From: Ceratorhiza oryzae-sativae
Taxonomy: Eukaryota; Basidiomycota; Agaricomycetes; Cantharellales; Ceratobasidiaceae
Assembly: GCA_030998015.1 (NCBI GenBank)
Contig: JARWMV010000204.1
Span: 1 to 19,208 of the forward strand
Reading direction: 5' to 3'
DNA: 19,208 nucleotides
Position numbers and translations under genes: made by a program. Shown here piece after piece: positions 7,870 through 16,030 of this stretch (positions are counted from its first letter, which is position 1; each line of letters opens with the position of its first letter). Under the pieces are notes generated by a model that saw only the letters and a program-made list of their open reading frames with translations, did not search any database and was not told the DNA's origin.

Positions 7870-8077
7870 CCCGTGCACGCCTGCGAACGCCTTGGCTTGC
7901 CAAGGCGGCCCTGGCGTGCGCGCGGCTCGCCGCGAACGCGGCCTCGTTAACAATGCCCACGGGTCGTTGACCCTCCGCTTTATTACCCCTGCCAAGACGT
8001 GCGCTAAAGCGCAGTTCTCTAGGCAGGGCGGCTGAAATCTTGGGTTACACCTAAGATTTTAGCCGATAGAGCGGGGG
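7870..8077 (+). mobile_element. A' element with nested F hairpin (A'1)
   Basis: CCCGTGCACG to GAGCGGGGG. It shares the CGCCTGCGAACGCC arm with A but ends in a GCGGCTGAAATC/GATTTTAGCCG hairpin. F3 (7986-8028) is inserted at CGCTTTA. B7 follows after one base. It interrupts H3. Confidence 0.87.
7986..8028 (+). repeat. F hairpin, 43 bp (F3)
   Basis: Exact 43-bp match to F1, inserted in A'1; the other A' copies lack it at this place. Confidence 0.9.
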
Positions 8078-8078
8078 C

Positions 8079-8300
8079 CCGCGCGCGTTAGTTGCTGGTG
8101 GGACTTGTCCCACCAACCAACGTGAGCAATCGCAACCGTTTGCGATTGCTAGTGCGCGGCATAATATCGATATTTAGCCGCCGGCTGAAAATGACGAACG
8201 GTCGTCATTTTCTACGAGGGAATCTTTATGGGAGGTAGCCTGGACCATGAGACTCATGGTCAAGGCTACCTCATCTGAGGATTCCCTCTAACGCCGGCGG
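8079..8300 (-). mobile_element. B element, long form (B7)
   Basis: 222 bp in reverse orientation, joined to A'1 by GGGGGC/CCGCGCG. The same junction occurs at 13844 and 14747. Confidence 0.9.
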
Positions 8301-8539
8301 AGGTACATCTTGACAATGATCAAGGGCTATATGTTTTTTAAATCGCTCAATCTTAGGCCAAGACATATATCGAATTATCTGGCGATATATAAATCCTGGT
8401 TCCTTACAAACAAGGAGATTGAAAGCAAGATAAGTATTTTCAATAGAATCTAAATGCACAATTGTGTAAATAATAAAATTTAATAATAAAATTAATGCGA
8501 CTTTCCCTTAAGAAATAGATCATATCAATAATATTAGTT

Positions 8540-8797
8540 ATACCCAACTTACCGGGTTCTTTGTTATTTAAGCAGCTGGAAGCTAGATAACTTATTTCAG
8601 TAGTATTACAATACACAAGGCACTAGATTTTAGGGATCACTTTAAAGTTCCCTCGCTAATCCGCCCCGCCAATCGGTTTTGACCAACCGCTTGCTCAATT
8701 TGTGAAATTAGTCCATTTCAATTTTCCCTAACCCTATCCGTAGGGCGTGACATCCTAAAAATGTACGCTGGAGGGGAGGGGAAAAAATTTAATATAA
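8540..8797 (-). other. Non-coding stretch between H4 and H3
   Basis: No coding frame recognised. It contains GGATGTCACGCCCTACGG, a CGGTTGGTCAAAACCGATTGG hairpin and GGGAACTTTAAAGTGATCCC. An S-like box lies at its 3' side (8521-8531). It is probably intron core or periphery, but a full set of P, Q and R boxes could not be assigned. Confidence 0.45.
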
Positions 8798-9005
8798 CTA
8801 CAGCCCAATTTTGTGTAACATCATAACAGGCATAAGGTTTTTTAGTAAACTTTGCATTTTAGGTAAGCTTCGTTTGGGTATTTTGATTCTATAACTATCT
8901 CTTTCTTTGTAAACATAACTCTCTAAATTCCAGTTGGCATTTAAAGTATTAGATAATAGAGTTACTTCTTCGTAACTAAATGAGTCAGTACAAAGAATAA
9001 CCAAT

Positions 9006-9062
9006 GACCCCCCAAACTGATGCAGCTATGCTGCATTGTTTGGGGGGGTAATGGCTCGGAGG
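9006..9062. mobile_element. D element, short
   Basis: GACCCCCC ... GGGGGGG with stem AAACTGATGCAGC/GCTGCATTGTTT; flanks CCAAT and CCATT, one mismatch. It interrupts H4 just before VILCTDSF. Confidence 0.7.
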
Positions 9063-9082
9063 CCATTGAGTGTGTTTTTTGA

Positions 9083-9276
9083 CCCGTGCACGCCTGCGAA
9101 CGCCCTGGCTTAAGCCAAGCAAGCTTGGCTCATATTGACCTTAAGGTCAATAATCAAGCCAAGGCGGCCCTGGCGTGCGCGCGGCTCGCCGCGAACGCGG
9201 CCTCGATAACCAAACCCCTCGGGTCAACAGCATGTATTTATATATAAATACAATGCTGGATGACCCTAAGCGGGGG
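9083..9276 (+). mobile_element. A element, 194 bp (A7)
   Basis: Same sequence and length as A5 and A8. TTTGA is repeated at 9078-9082 and 9277-9281. Inserted in H4 after EDGSF. Confidence 0.93.
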
Positions 9277-9532
9277 TTTGAAAAGATCCATCTTCAGCAA
9301 TTAAGTGAGCCAAACCTCTAGGTGTTAGCAGATTTGCAATATTTAATGGTATTACTTTTTTACCCTCATGGTAAAATAGGTTATATAAATAATTAAAACA
9401 AGGCAAGGAATAGGTAGTAAATACAATTCGAGTATAAACTTTACCGGTTCTGGTATCCGGTTGTCTATCATAGATTTTGGGGGTTGAACTACAATAGCTT
9501 TCAAATAATTCAAATAAATAGAATAAATAGTC

Positions 9533-9704
9533 CCGCGCGCGTTAGTTGCTGGTGGGACTTGTCCCACCAACCAACGTGAGCAATCGCAACCGTTTGCGAT
9601 TGCTAGTGCGCGGCATAATATCGATATTTAGCCGCCGGCTGAAAATGACGAACGGTCGTCATTTTCTACGAGGGAATCTTTAGGATTCCCTCTAACGCCG
9701 GCGG
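9533..9704 (-). mobile_element. B element, short form (B8)
   Basis: 172 bp, reverse orientation, in H4 between FEQGV and DYLFYLFEL. Flanks AGTC and GACT are complementary rather than directly repeated. Confidence 0.9.
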
Positions 9705-10022
9705 GACTTACTCCTTGTTCGAAATATAAAGTTACATTTCCCGTTTGATAACGGTCTCGACAGTGTAAATCACCCAAAAGGCAGCCAACTAGAATTTCTT
9801 TCAAATTTTCTGCCAGTTCAAAACTATTTCTTTCCGCTTGACTCAATCGCCGTTTTGGTTTTTGTGCAGAGTTTTCTTCGGGTTTTGTAGGCACTACAAA
9901 AGACAGCACTAACAATGGACTACAATTAATGTCACCCAATCCTGCAATTACAGAGTAAAAAAAATTGTTGAGATGTTCACAAAAGTAAGCTGATTCAATT
10001 TCAAAAGAGCAAATATTTATTA

Positions 10023-10185
10023 CCCGTGCACGCCTGCGAACGCCTTGGCTTGCCAAGGCGGCCCTGGCGTGCGCGCGGCTCGCCGCGAACGCGGCCTCGT
10101 TAACAATGCCCACGGGTCGTTGACCCTCCGCTTTAGCGGCTGAAATCTTGGGTTACACCTAAGATTTTAGCCGATAGAGCGGGGG
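10023..10185 (+). mobile_element. A' element, solitary (A'2)
   Basis: 163 bp. The only A' copy in the window not followed by B. ATTA flanks it on both sides (10019-10022 and 10187-10190), allowing one terminal C. It interrupts the N-terminal lead of H4. Confidence 0.87.
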
Positions 10186-10445
10186 CATTATATTAAGAAC
10201 AATAAATAAAAAGGCGGCAGCGGCATTCCTCAAGAAATAGATCATATCATCATACTATAATATGCCAGGCTTGGTAACGCATTGGGAGGCCAGTAGACCC
10301 TGCCGGCGGCAAGAATTTATTAAGGGAAACCCGACCGGAAACTAGGGTCCCCACCATACTTGAAAGTATGCAGAACGTGTGATCGTTGAAGGGAGTTGAA
10401 CTCTTACTTGCTGATTGTGCCTAAAAACTTAATTGTCACTCTACT

Positions 10446-10521
10446 GACCCCCAAACATGTGCAGCTACGCTGCATTGTTTGAGGGGCAGTAGCCCCCCAA
10501 TAATGCGCAATTATTGGGGGT
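10446..10521. mobile_element. D element (D3)
   Basis: GACCCCCAAAC ... ATTATTGGGGGT, two hairpins, flanked by CTACT and CTACG. In nad1 intron 1 between the P and Q boxes. Confidence 0.8.
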
Positions 10522-10678
10522 CTACGAGTATAAATTTTTAATTGACGGTTCCCAGCATATAGTTCTGTTTTCAATTATCTCTGCCCCAAATGATTCTGTC
10601 TAAGGTAAGAGGGTATTCACCATGGTGAATACCCTAGGGACGCACCGCGACGCATCCATGAGATAATGCCACTCGCTA

Positions 10679-10843
10679 GGCAAATGGTTGAGCTATACCA
10701 TAGATACCAACAGTATCTGGACCTACTCTTCTTTGCATGGCCGCTAATACTTTTCTTTCTATTATGGTCATGAAAGCAACACCTAATAACATAGGTACAA
10801 GAACAATAAGGACGTTTAAAAAATTAAATCCTGTGGATGACAT
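10679..10843 (-). CDS. nad1: NADH dehydrogenase subunit 1, exon 1
   Basis: Start of the ND1 subunit of complex I. ATG at 10843 opens [17 protein letters not shown], followed by the signature [18 protein letters not shown] and IYGIAQPFA. This is the conserved first transmembrane helix and matrix loop. The next codons (TAG...) leave the family consensus, so the exon ends at or a few bases before 10679. A group I 5' splice would favour ending after CCATTT. It joins exon 2 (ADAAKL) about 4.3 kb downstream. No GC element is inserted. The upstream region is long, AT-rich and filled with repeats; no promoter was identified. Confidence 0.92.
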
Positions 10844-11104
10844 TGATTTGTAAAATTGTAAATATTTATAAGACTTACATTTTAAAGGTATATCATATTA
10901 CAGAATCATGCTATATTTTTAATTCAGGCATCTACCTGAAAAACATGTTTTCCAGGATGCTGAACTTAGGATCCCGTGGGGCGCCACAAATAAATGATAG
11001 AATGACTTGATAATATAATCACATCCTCTATGAATATTAAACTTATGTAGTTATTCTATTTTCTTATTTCTTAGGGAAATCCCCCGCGCCGGTAAGGACT
11101 TTCC

Positions 11105-11640
11105 ATGTCGTGCATTGTATTGCCACAAGCCCCGACAGGGGCAGCCAAAAACCATTTTGGGAGTACTGCAGCGGAGCTGCAGTATCTTTGTTTCACTAAA
11201 TTTTCCTTAGGACTGGCGATTGGATTTCCAACCCCCGATTTGCGCATCATGATGCGCAAATCGGACTCTTCCCGTCCTCGGTTGGGTTAGGCGTTCACTG
11301 ATCGGTCATCGAAGATGTCCGGCAGAGACGCACCCAAACTGAAAGGGAAACTAATCCGTCGCGCTGGGACGCCCGAATGGATGTCCCTTGGGCCCGTAGG
11401 GCCCAAAACCACCCCCAAACAATGCAGCGTAGCTGCACATGTTTGGGGGTGTTTTTGGAAATCACATTTCGGGCGTCCCCAGCGCGGCCGGCTCGAGGGT
11501 CTTAAAGAAACCGTCGCGGCCGGCTCGCCGAGAATCGATGATTTGCGAAGGCAAATCTACATCGATTCTCGAGGGTTAGTTTTTAGGTTAGGGTCGGGAA
11601 TAATTCGCTAGCCCATGGGGAACTAGGTCGCCAGCTCTTT
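11105..11640. mobile_element. Cluster of E-like and other GC hairpins
   Basis: Contains GATTTGCGCATCATGATGCG palindrome, a GGTCATCGAAGATGTCCGGC segment shared with 12440 and 14325, an E-type unit with TGGGACGCCCGAATGG, GGCCCGTAGGGCCC and a D stem (about 11360-11500), and ATCGATGATTTGCGAAGG ... TCGATTCTCGAGGG (about 11534-11573). Boundaries between nested units are not resolved. Confidence 0.65.
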
Positions 11641-11953
11641 GGACACATACAAAAAGGTTTAGAAAGATTTTCGATACATAGCCTAATAACATAAGACGAA
11701 ACCTAGGGCCTTTTCTTCAATTATTATAATTAGGGGAATACCTCTAATATATTGTTATACAAATAACAATACTAGTGGGACACCATAATTAGAAATTTAT
11801 TTGTTTTGTGTACTATCGAAATCAAATGAACTAAACCCAACACGTGTTGGAGTATACCTGGGGCATGTCTTCCAGTTGGAGACTAGTAGGAAGCCCAGGG
11901 GTAACTGGGCGCCCCACCCAACAGGGCGAATGCCATAATTCGATTCCACAGTA

Positions 11954-12098
11954 GACCCCCAATGATTGCAATGGCCCTCCCAATACGTTGGCCCGTAGGG
12001 CGTGCCTTACAGGCTTGGTAACGCATTGGGAGGTCATTGCATTATTGGGGGGCTACTGCCCCCCAAACAATGCAGCGTAGCTGCACATGTTTGGGGGT
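11954..12098. mobile_element. D block with 5-bp duplication
   Basis: GACCCCCAATG ... TTTGGGGGT with CAGTA repeated at 11949-11953 and 12099-12103. Holds a CCCAATACG/CGCATTGGG arm and a CCCCCCAAACAATGCAGCG arm. Confidence 0.82.
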
Positions 12099-12192
12099 CA
12101 GTAGTAATATTTTAAGAAAAGGGTAAGTAAGTGGAGTATGGTTGAAATGTTAAATTATGGGGTCCCTGTAGAAGTATATCTTCTAATGAGAT

Positions 12193-12275
12193 TCTCCTAA
12201 ACTAAAGCAGCTCCGATCGTCCATTTTATGGACTTCTTCATACGGAAGATTGAAGCTGCGTGATCTTAGGGGAGG
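12193..12275. ncRNA. Candidate structured RNA or cruciform
   Basis: On the minus strand an outer stem CUCC/CCUAA with UUAGGAG encloses GCAGCU/AGCUGC, which encloses two hairpins: CUUC-CGUAU-GAAG and GUCCAU-AAA-AUGGAC. The nested, multi-branched pairing is unlike the simple A to F elements. It does not fit a tRNA. It could be an intron domain or one more insert. Confidence 0.35.
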
Positions 12276-12422
12276 GGTTTGTTGGAAATTCATTTTTTTT
12301 TTTGACTAAAAATGATTAATATTGACTAATATTAATTAATATTAAGGAAGTCTGCCATAACTCCCAATCAAAGAAAGAAACAATACTCTAAACATTAAAG
12401 ACCTATTTTATATCGCATCATC

Positions 12423-12477
12423 GGTTTAGTGCGCCCCTGCCGGACATCTTCGATGACCGAGCAGGGAACGCGCGGAG
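12423..12477. repeat. Short GC insert near the end of H5
   Basis: TTAGTGCGCCCCTGCCGGAC ... GAACGCGCGGAG, with parts (CTGCCGGACATCT, GATGACCGAG) shared with 14325-14349 and, reversed, 11301-11325. It separates SPIMP from MMRYKIGL. Confidence 0.6.
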
Positions 12478-12568
12478 GCATTATAGGTGATAACCATTTT
12501 GTAGTTCAGGTATGGACTTAGAAGAAATTCGTATTCTAAAATTACCATTGTTTTTACTGATGGAACAT

Positions 12569-12753
12569 TCCGTCGCGCTGGGGACGCCCGAATGGATGCC
12601 CGTAGGGCTTGGCCAAAACCACCCCCAAACAATGCAGCGTAGCTGCACATGTTTGGGGGTGTTTTTGGAAATCACATTTCGGGCGTCCCCAGCGCGGCCG
12701 TCTCGCCGAGAATCGATGATTTGCGAAGGCAAATCTACATCGATTCTCGAGGG
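12569..12753 (+). mobile_element. E element, 185 bp (E2)
   Basis: Starts TCCGTCGCGCTGGGGACG, has AAACCACCCCCAAAC ... GTTTGGGGGTGTTT with a D-like stem in the middle, and ends CATCGATTCTCGAGGG. It sits between KFNLT and CSISKNNG of H5, the homologous point to E3 in H7. Confidence 0.85.
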
Positions 12754-12910
12754 TCAAATTAAATTTTTCAGTTAAAGTTTTAACCAAAAGATTTACCTCT
12801 TCTAATGTGAAAGATTCTGTACACAAATGTACACCGTTCCCATTCCAATAACCGTCATCGCAAATCCAATAACAAAGCCCCTCAAGTGTTAATAAATCAC
12901 CTATGTTTGA

Positions 12911-12966
12911 CCCTAACCTCTTCCCCTCCGCGCTCTTTGATCGCCCGCAGGGCGGCCTAAGCGCGG
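12911..12966. repeat. C hairpin (C3)
   Basis: CCTCCGCGCTCTTTGATCGC with GCGGCCTAAGCGCGGAGG, preceded by CCCTAACCTCTTC. It interrupts H5 between KVIP and SNIGD. Confidence 0.75.
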
Positions 12967-12982
12967 AGGAATTACTTTTTGA

Positions 12983-13176
12983 CCCGTGCACGCCTGCGAA
13001 CGCCCTGGCTTAAGCCAAGCAAGCTTGGCTCATATTGACCTTAAGGTCAATAATCAAGCCAAGGCGGCCCTGGCGTGCGCGCGGCTCGCCGCGAACGCGG
13101 CCTCGATAACCAAACCCCTCGGGTCAACAGCATGTATTTATATATAAATACAATGCTGGATGACCCTAAGCGGGGG
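12983..13176 (+). mobile_element. A element, 194 bp (A8)
   Basis: Same as A5 and A7, with TTTGA repeated at 12978-12982 and 13177-13181. Excision restores YVENQKVIP in H5. Confidence 0.93.
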
Positions 13177-13235
13177 TTTGATTTTCAACATAAAATAGAT
13201 CTCGTAGTTCGTTATTCAATATTTAATTCTGATGA

Positions 13236-13299
13236 ATTAGTATTGGCTATCCAGCCATACTAAATATTTTTCTAAAGATACGGCTTCGACAGCAATAGT
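13236..13299 (-). pseudogene. cox2: Displaced cox2 C-terminal remnant
   Basis: Encodes [19 protein letters not shown] then TAA, the same last residues as the cox2 exon at 17514. Over the 16 codons [16 protein letters not shown] the two copies have no amino-acid change but 9 synonymous differences. It lacks any upstream cox2 sequence; a small hairpin (13301-13337) lies directly before it. It lies just after the end of H6 and before H5. This fits a cox2 tail left behind when a cassette carrying its own cox2 tail and an endonuclease gene inserted. Confidence 0.88.
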
Positions 13300-13300
13300 G

Positions 13301-13337
13301 GGGTGTGGGTTGGCCCCTTAAGGGGCAAAACCCACGT
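13301..13337. repeat. Small hairpin insert
   Basis: GGGTGTGGGTTGGCCCC/TTAAGGGGCAAAACCCACG. It caps the cox2 remnant and may mark the cassette boundary. Confidence 0.7.
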
Positions 13338-13681
13338 TAAAAGATTGGAAAGAAAAATGATTGTTCTACACTAGAGCCGTAGGGCCTTCAATGTAAGGTT
13401 TTCCAGTGTAATTTGATTCCTCGACAATTAACCATCGATTTTGATATAATTTCCCAGGTTTAATCCATTTAGTTTTAACTGTACCAGGGTTTATTGTTTT
13501 TCCCATACCTATAGCTTGACTTGCGCCTCCAATTGTGAAATAATGGTAGGCTTGGTCAGTTAGTAGGTCAATAACTACCACTGGAATTTTATTACTAATA
13601 GCACCTAGGATATTTCTACAAAATAATAAAGATATAACTTTACCCTCAAATATGCCATTAGTGAATTTTTTATTAATATTA

Positions 13682-13844
13682 CCCGTGCACGCCTGCGAAC
13701 GCCTTGGCTTGCCAAGGCGGCCCTGGCGTGCGCGCGGCTCGCCGCGAACGCGGCCTCGTTAACAATGCCCACGGGTCGTTGACCCTCCGCTTTAGCGGCT
13801 GAAATCTTGGGTTACACCTAAGATTTTAGCCGATAGAGCGGGGG
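13682..13844 (+). mobile_element. A' element (A'3)
   Basis: 163 bp, same as A'2, directly followed by B9. In H6 between SFLNISKGAV and NINKKFTNG. Confidence 0.88.
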
Positions 13845-13845
13845 C

Positions 13846-14017
13846 CCGCGCGCGTTAGTTGCTGGTGGGACTTGTCCCACCAACCAACGTGAGCAATCGC
13901 AACCGTTTGCGATTGCTAGTGCGCGGCATAATATCGATATTTAGCCGCCGGCTGAAAATGACGAACGGTCGTCATTTTCTACGAGGGAATCTTTAGGATT
14001 CCCTCTAACGCCGGCGG
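13846..14017 (-). mobile_element. B element, short form (B9)
   Basis: 172 bp, reverse, abutting A'3 with the GGGGGC/CCGCGCG junction. Confidence 0.9.
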
Positions 14018-14270
14018 GAGTACTGCTCCTTTAGAAATATTCAAAAAACTTGCTGCTTTAATACTAGATGTAAATTCCCCTATTTTATTGAGATTTTCAT
14101 CGTAAGCCCAAATTAGTCCTAATGGAATTTCATCATAATTGATTCCTTCTACTAATGGTAAATTTTCCTTAGAATAAGGGTGAACTTCTTTCATTGGTTT
14201 GGTAATATCAACAAATCGTACGTATTCCCCTAAAACACTAGATTTATGGAAATTTATACAGTTAATATAA

Positions 14271-14491
14271 CCCTCGAGCCGGCCGCGCTGGGGACGGTAA
14301 GCGGGTTAGTCTGTGACTAACCCCTGCCGGACATCTGCGATGACCGAGTTTGGTTTTGGGCCCTAGTGCCCCCCAAACATGTGCAGCTACGCTGCATTGT
14401 TTGGGGGGCACTAGGTTGTGCGCGAGGCGGCCCCTCTGGCCGCGAGCCCGCGCACGCCAGGGCCGCAGCTGCGATCGTAGGCGGGCACGGG
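14271..14491 (-). mobile_element. Composite A-type block with nested D hairpin
   Basis: CCCTCGAGCCGGCCGCGCTG at one end, GCGGGCACGGG at the other. Contains a GGTTAGTCTGTGACTAACC hairpin, a D hairpin (about 14361-14414, CTAG on both sides) and the GCGCGAGGCGGCCCCTCTGG segment shared with 1720-1744. In H6 between LNTES and YINCINF. Confidence 0.7.
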
Positions 14492-14584
14492 TCAGATTCT
14501 GTATTTAGTGATGGCTTCATAGCACTTAGAATAGCTTGCTCTAAAGCTCTTGCTTCATATTGTGTAAAATGCAAAAGAACATTA

Positions 14585-14747
14585 CCCGTGCACGCCTGCG
14601 AACGCCTTGGCTTGCCAAGGCGGCCCTGGCGTGCGCGCGGCTCGCCGCGAACGCGGCCTCGTTAACAATGCCCACGGGTCGTTGACCCTCCGCTTTAGCG
14701 GCTGAAATCTTGGGTTACACCTAAGATTTTAGCCGATAGAGCGGGGG
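14585..14747 (+). mobile_element. A' element (A'4)
   Basis: 163 bp, followed by B10. In H6 between ELIKDIH and NVLLHF. Confidence 0.88.
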
Positions 14748-14748
14748 C

Positions 14749-14970
14749 CCGCGCGCGTTAGTTGCTGGTGGGACTTGTCCCACCAACCAACGTGAGCAAT
14801 CGCAACCGTTTGCGATTGCTAGTGCGCGGCATAATATCGATATTTAGCCGCCGGCTGAAAATGACGAACGGTCGTCATTTTCTACGAGGGAATCTTTATG
14901 GGAGGTAGCCTGGACCATGAGACTCATGGTCAAGGCTACCTCATCTGAGGATTCCCTCTAACGCCGGCGG
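14749..14970 (-). mobile_element. B element, long form (B10)
   Basis: 222 bp, reverse, abutting A'4 by the same junction as B7 and B9. Confidence 0.9.
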
Positions 14971-15211
14971 ATGAATGTCTTTGATTAACTCAGTCGATTT
15001 ATTGTTTAACAAAACAAATTCTTTATGGTAATTTGGAGTTAATGCAACAGGAGACCAACTAAAATTCGTTAGACCCATAGAACTTAGAGTTGTATAAATT
15101 AGACTTGAATTTCCATTTAATTGTTTAATTTCTCGTAGACTACTGTAGTGATTGCTAAATCGTCTAGAAAAGTAAGTTGCACTGCCGTTAACCAAAATAA
15201 TATATAGAAAA

Positions 15212-16030
15212 CTACAGACCTATTTTGTACCGCATCATGGCTGGAATATGCGGGGATAATAAATCCTGTAAAATAGGAACCGAGTAAGACGGGATTATAA
15301 TTCTATAACCAGTACTATGTTTACATTTGTAACATTCCGTCGCGCTGGGACCACCCGAATGGATGCCCGTAGGGCTTGGCCAAAACCACCCCCAAACAAT
15401 GCAGCGTAGCTGCACATGTTTGGGGGTGTTTTTGGAAATCACATTTCGGGTGTCCCCAGCGCGGCCGTCGCGCCGAGAATCGATGATTTGCGAAGGCAAA
15501 TCTACATCGATTCTCGAGGGTAAATTTCATTTAGAATTTAGAGTTTGGATTAATAAATTTACTTCTGCCAAAGTAAATGAATCAGTACACAACTGTACAT
15601 ATTTTTTGTTTTTTTCCCAACTACCATCATCCGAAATCCAATATGCGAGACCTAAAGGTGTCAGGAGAGACCCAATGTTTAATGGTACAATTTTTTTACC
15701 ATCAGGATAAAATAAATTATAGAATGTATTGAGACACGGTAATGAGTAAGTATAAAATCTTACAGTATCATAGATTTTCCCCGTTCTTTTATGTGGAGCT
15801 CGAGTAGGGGTTTTAGGTGCCATCCCACAAAAAGCACTGAATAATTCATACAAATGCTGAAGGTATTCCTTGTGTACCACTCCTTGCATGAATTCCAATC
15901 TAGCACTTTTACATGTTTTTTGTTTTGTAATGCATAAATCTCCCAGGATAAGCCCGACAAGAATGTCTTGCAGATTTTGAGGTAGAGAGAACTGTAATCG
16001 TTCTGCTCTTGTTAGAGTATTTCTTTTCAT
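15212..16030 (-). pseudogene. H7: LAGLIDADG homing endonuclease gene nested in H6
   Basis: ATG at 16030 (MKRNTLTRAERLQFSLPQN) is a good start at the end of a non-coding leader. First motif DILVGLILGDLCI, then ARLEFMQGVVHKEYLQHLY, RTGKIYDTVRFYTYSLP and GKKIVPLNIGSLLTP. The second motif is LGLAYWISDDGSWE, followed by VQLCTDSFTLAEV and TLNSK. The next codon is TGA (15527-15529), where relatives have tryptophan (compare ANWNLES in H4), so it is read as Trp here. E3 (15336-15520) then separates WNL from CYKCKHSTGYRIIIPS; the end is MMRYKIGL, stop at 15212. Apart from E3 the gene is whole, making it the least damaged endonuclease in the window. Confidence 0.87.
15336..15520 (+). mobile_element. E element, 185 bp (E3)
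   Basis: Same length and nearly the same sequence as E2, including TCCGTCGCGCTGGG, a D-like stem and the end CATCGATTCTCGAGGG. It is in H7 at the codon position homologous to E2 in H5. Confidence 0.87.

Larger units (their letters stand above)
6382..8507 (-). pseudogene. H3: GIY-YIG homing endonuclease gene in nad1 intron 1, interrupted
   Basis: Open from 8507 with a hydrophobic start (VALILLLNFIIYTIVHL); no ATG at the 5' end, so the start is uncertain. The GIY-YIG domain reads GVSGIYKITFLP, then LFSYYGSSVDLGARFKYHF, FGWSLFSITV, and VETCTREQLNDRENWYLSNF. The tail has KISSSLQGRKDSEATR and LGINNPFYGKGPG (NUMOD3-like) and AEKAGTKIYVYDATNF (NUMOD1-like), ending SHAQFTI stop at 6382. It is interrupted by A'1 plus B7 (7870-8300), a 12-copy tandem array (7464-7738, 275 nt, shifts frame), a D element with B6 inside it (7135-7385), D5 (6748-6863) and A6 (6547-6709). 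A6 with its duplication is 168 nt, a multiple of three. Confidence 0.88.
8798..10245 (-). pseudogene. H4: LAGLIDADG homing endonuclease gene in nad1 intron 1, interrupted
   Basis: Possible ATG at 10245 overlaps the intron S box; an Ala-rich hydrophobic lead follows (NAAAAFLFIVLNIINIC). The first LAGLIDADG motif is KEILVGCLLGDLHCRD (about 9760-9790), then VTLYFEQGV, ELFESYCSSTPKIYD, TRTGKVYTRIVFTTYSLP and KKVIPLNIANLLTP. The second motif is RGLAHLIAEDGSF. The C-terminal end is VILCTDSFSYEEV ... SYRIKIPKRSLPKMQSL ... MLHKIGL, stop at 8798. Inserts: A'2 (10023-10185), B8 (9533-9704), A7 (9083-9276, between EDGSFQ and KTHSM) and a D element (9006-9062). Domain order and length are normal for the family once inserts are ignored, but the frame is broken by them. 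Confidence 0.88.
6344..10678 (-). other. nad1 intron 1, group I, very large, carrying H4 and H3
   Basis: Lies between nad1 exons 1 and 2, about 4.3 kb. Core boxes on the minus strand: P (ACTATATGCTGGGAACC, 10548-10563), Q (CACAATCAGCAAG, 10408-10420), R (TTCAACGATCACACG, 10376-10390) and S (GATATGATCTA, 10239-10249); GATCA and TGATC can form P7. A D element splits P from Q, and a D remnant with TGCCGCCGGCAGGG lies at 10264-10316. A second copy of the S-like box precedes H3 at 8521-8531. The intron therefore holds two endonuclease genes in tandem, perhaps as an intron within an intron. Confidence 0.75.
10844..12394. other. Non-coding region upstream of nad1
   Basis: About 1.55 kb without a credible gene. 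It carries short blocks that recur in the same order upstream of H7: TATTTATAAGAC and AAGGTATATCATATT (10860-10895), ATCACATCCTCTATGA (about 11018-11033), CATAAGACGAAACCTAGGG (about 11688-11706) and GTGGAGTATGGTT (about 12131-12143). Between the blocks are GC-rich repeats (about 11105-11640, 11954-12098) and a possible structured RNA (12193-12275). Confidence 0.6.
12395..13222 (-). pseudogene. H5: C-terminal remnant of a LAGLIDADG endonuclease gene
   Basis: Only the second half is present: NNELRDLFYVENQ, KVIP, SNIGDLLTLEGLCYW, the motif ICDDGYWN, VHLCTESFTLEEV, KFNLT, then FRIRISSKSIPELQ and MMRYKIGL stop at 12395. The first LAGLIDADG motif is absent; a TAA at 13223 and the cox2 remnant lie directly upstream. 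Inserts: A8 (12983-13176), C3 (12911-12966), E2 (12569-12753) and a small block (12423-12477). After IPELQ the frame slips by one base within CAAAATGG before W-L-S-P-I-M. It is clearly a dead gene. Confidence 0.85.

Noticed and set aside
11071..11611. Open frames on both strands around 11071-11611
   Set aside because: They fall wholly in GC hairpin clusters, mirror each other on both strands and show no conserved domain.
14317..14665. Frames encoding Ala/Pro/Arg-rich peptides near 14317-14665
   Set aside because: Apart from the H6 piece (about 14494-14584) they are translations of A-type and D-type repeats.
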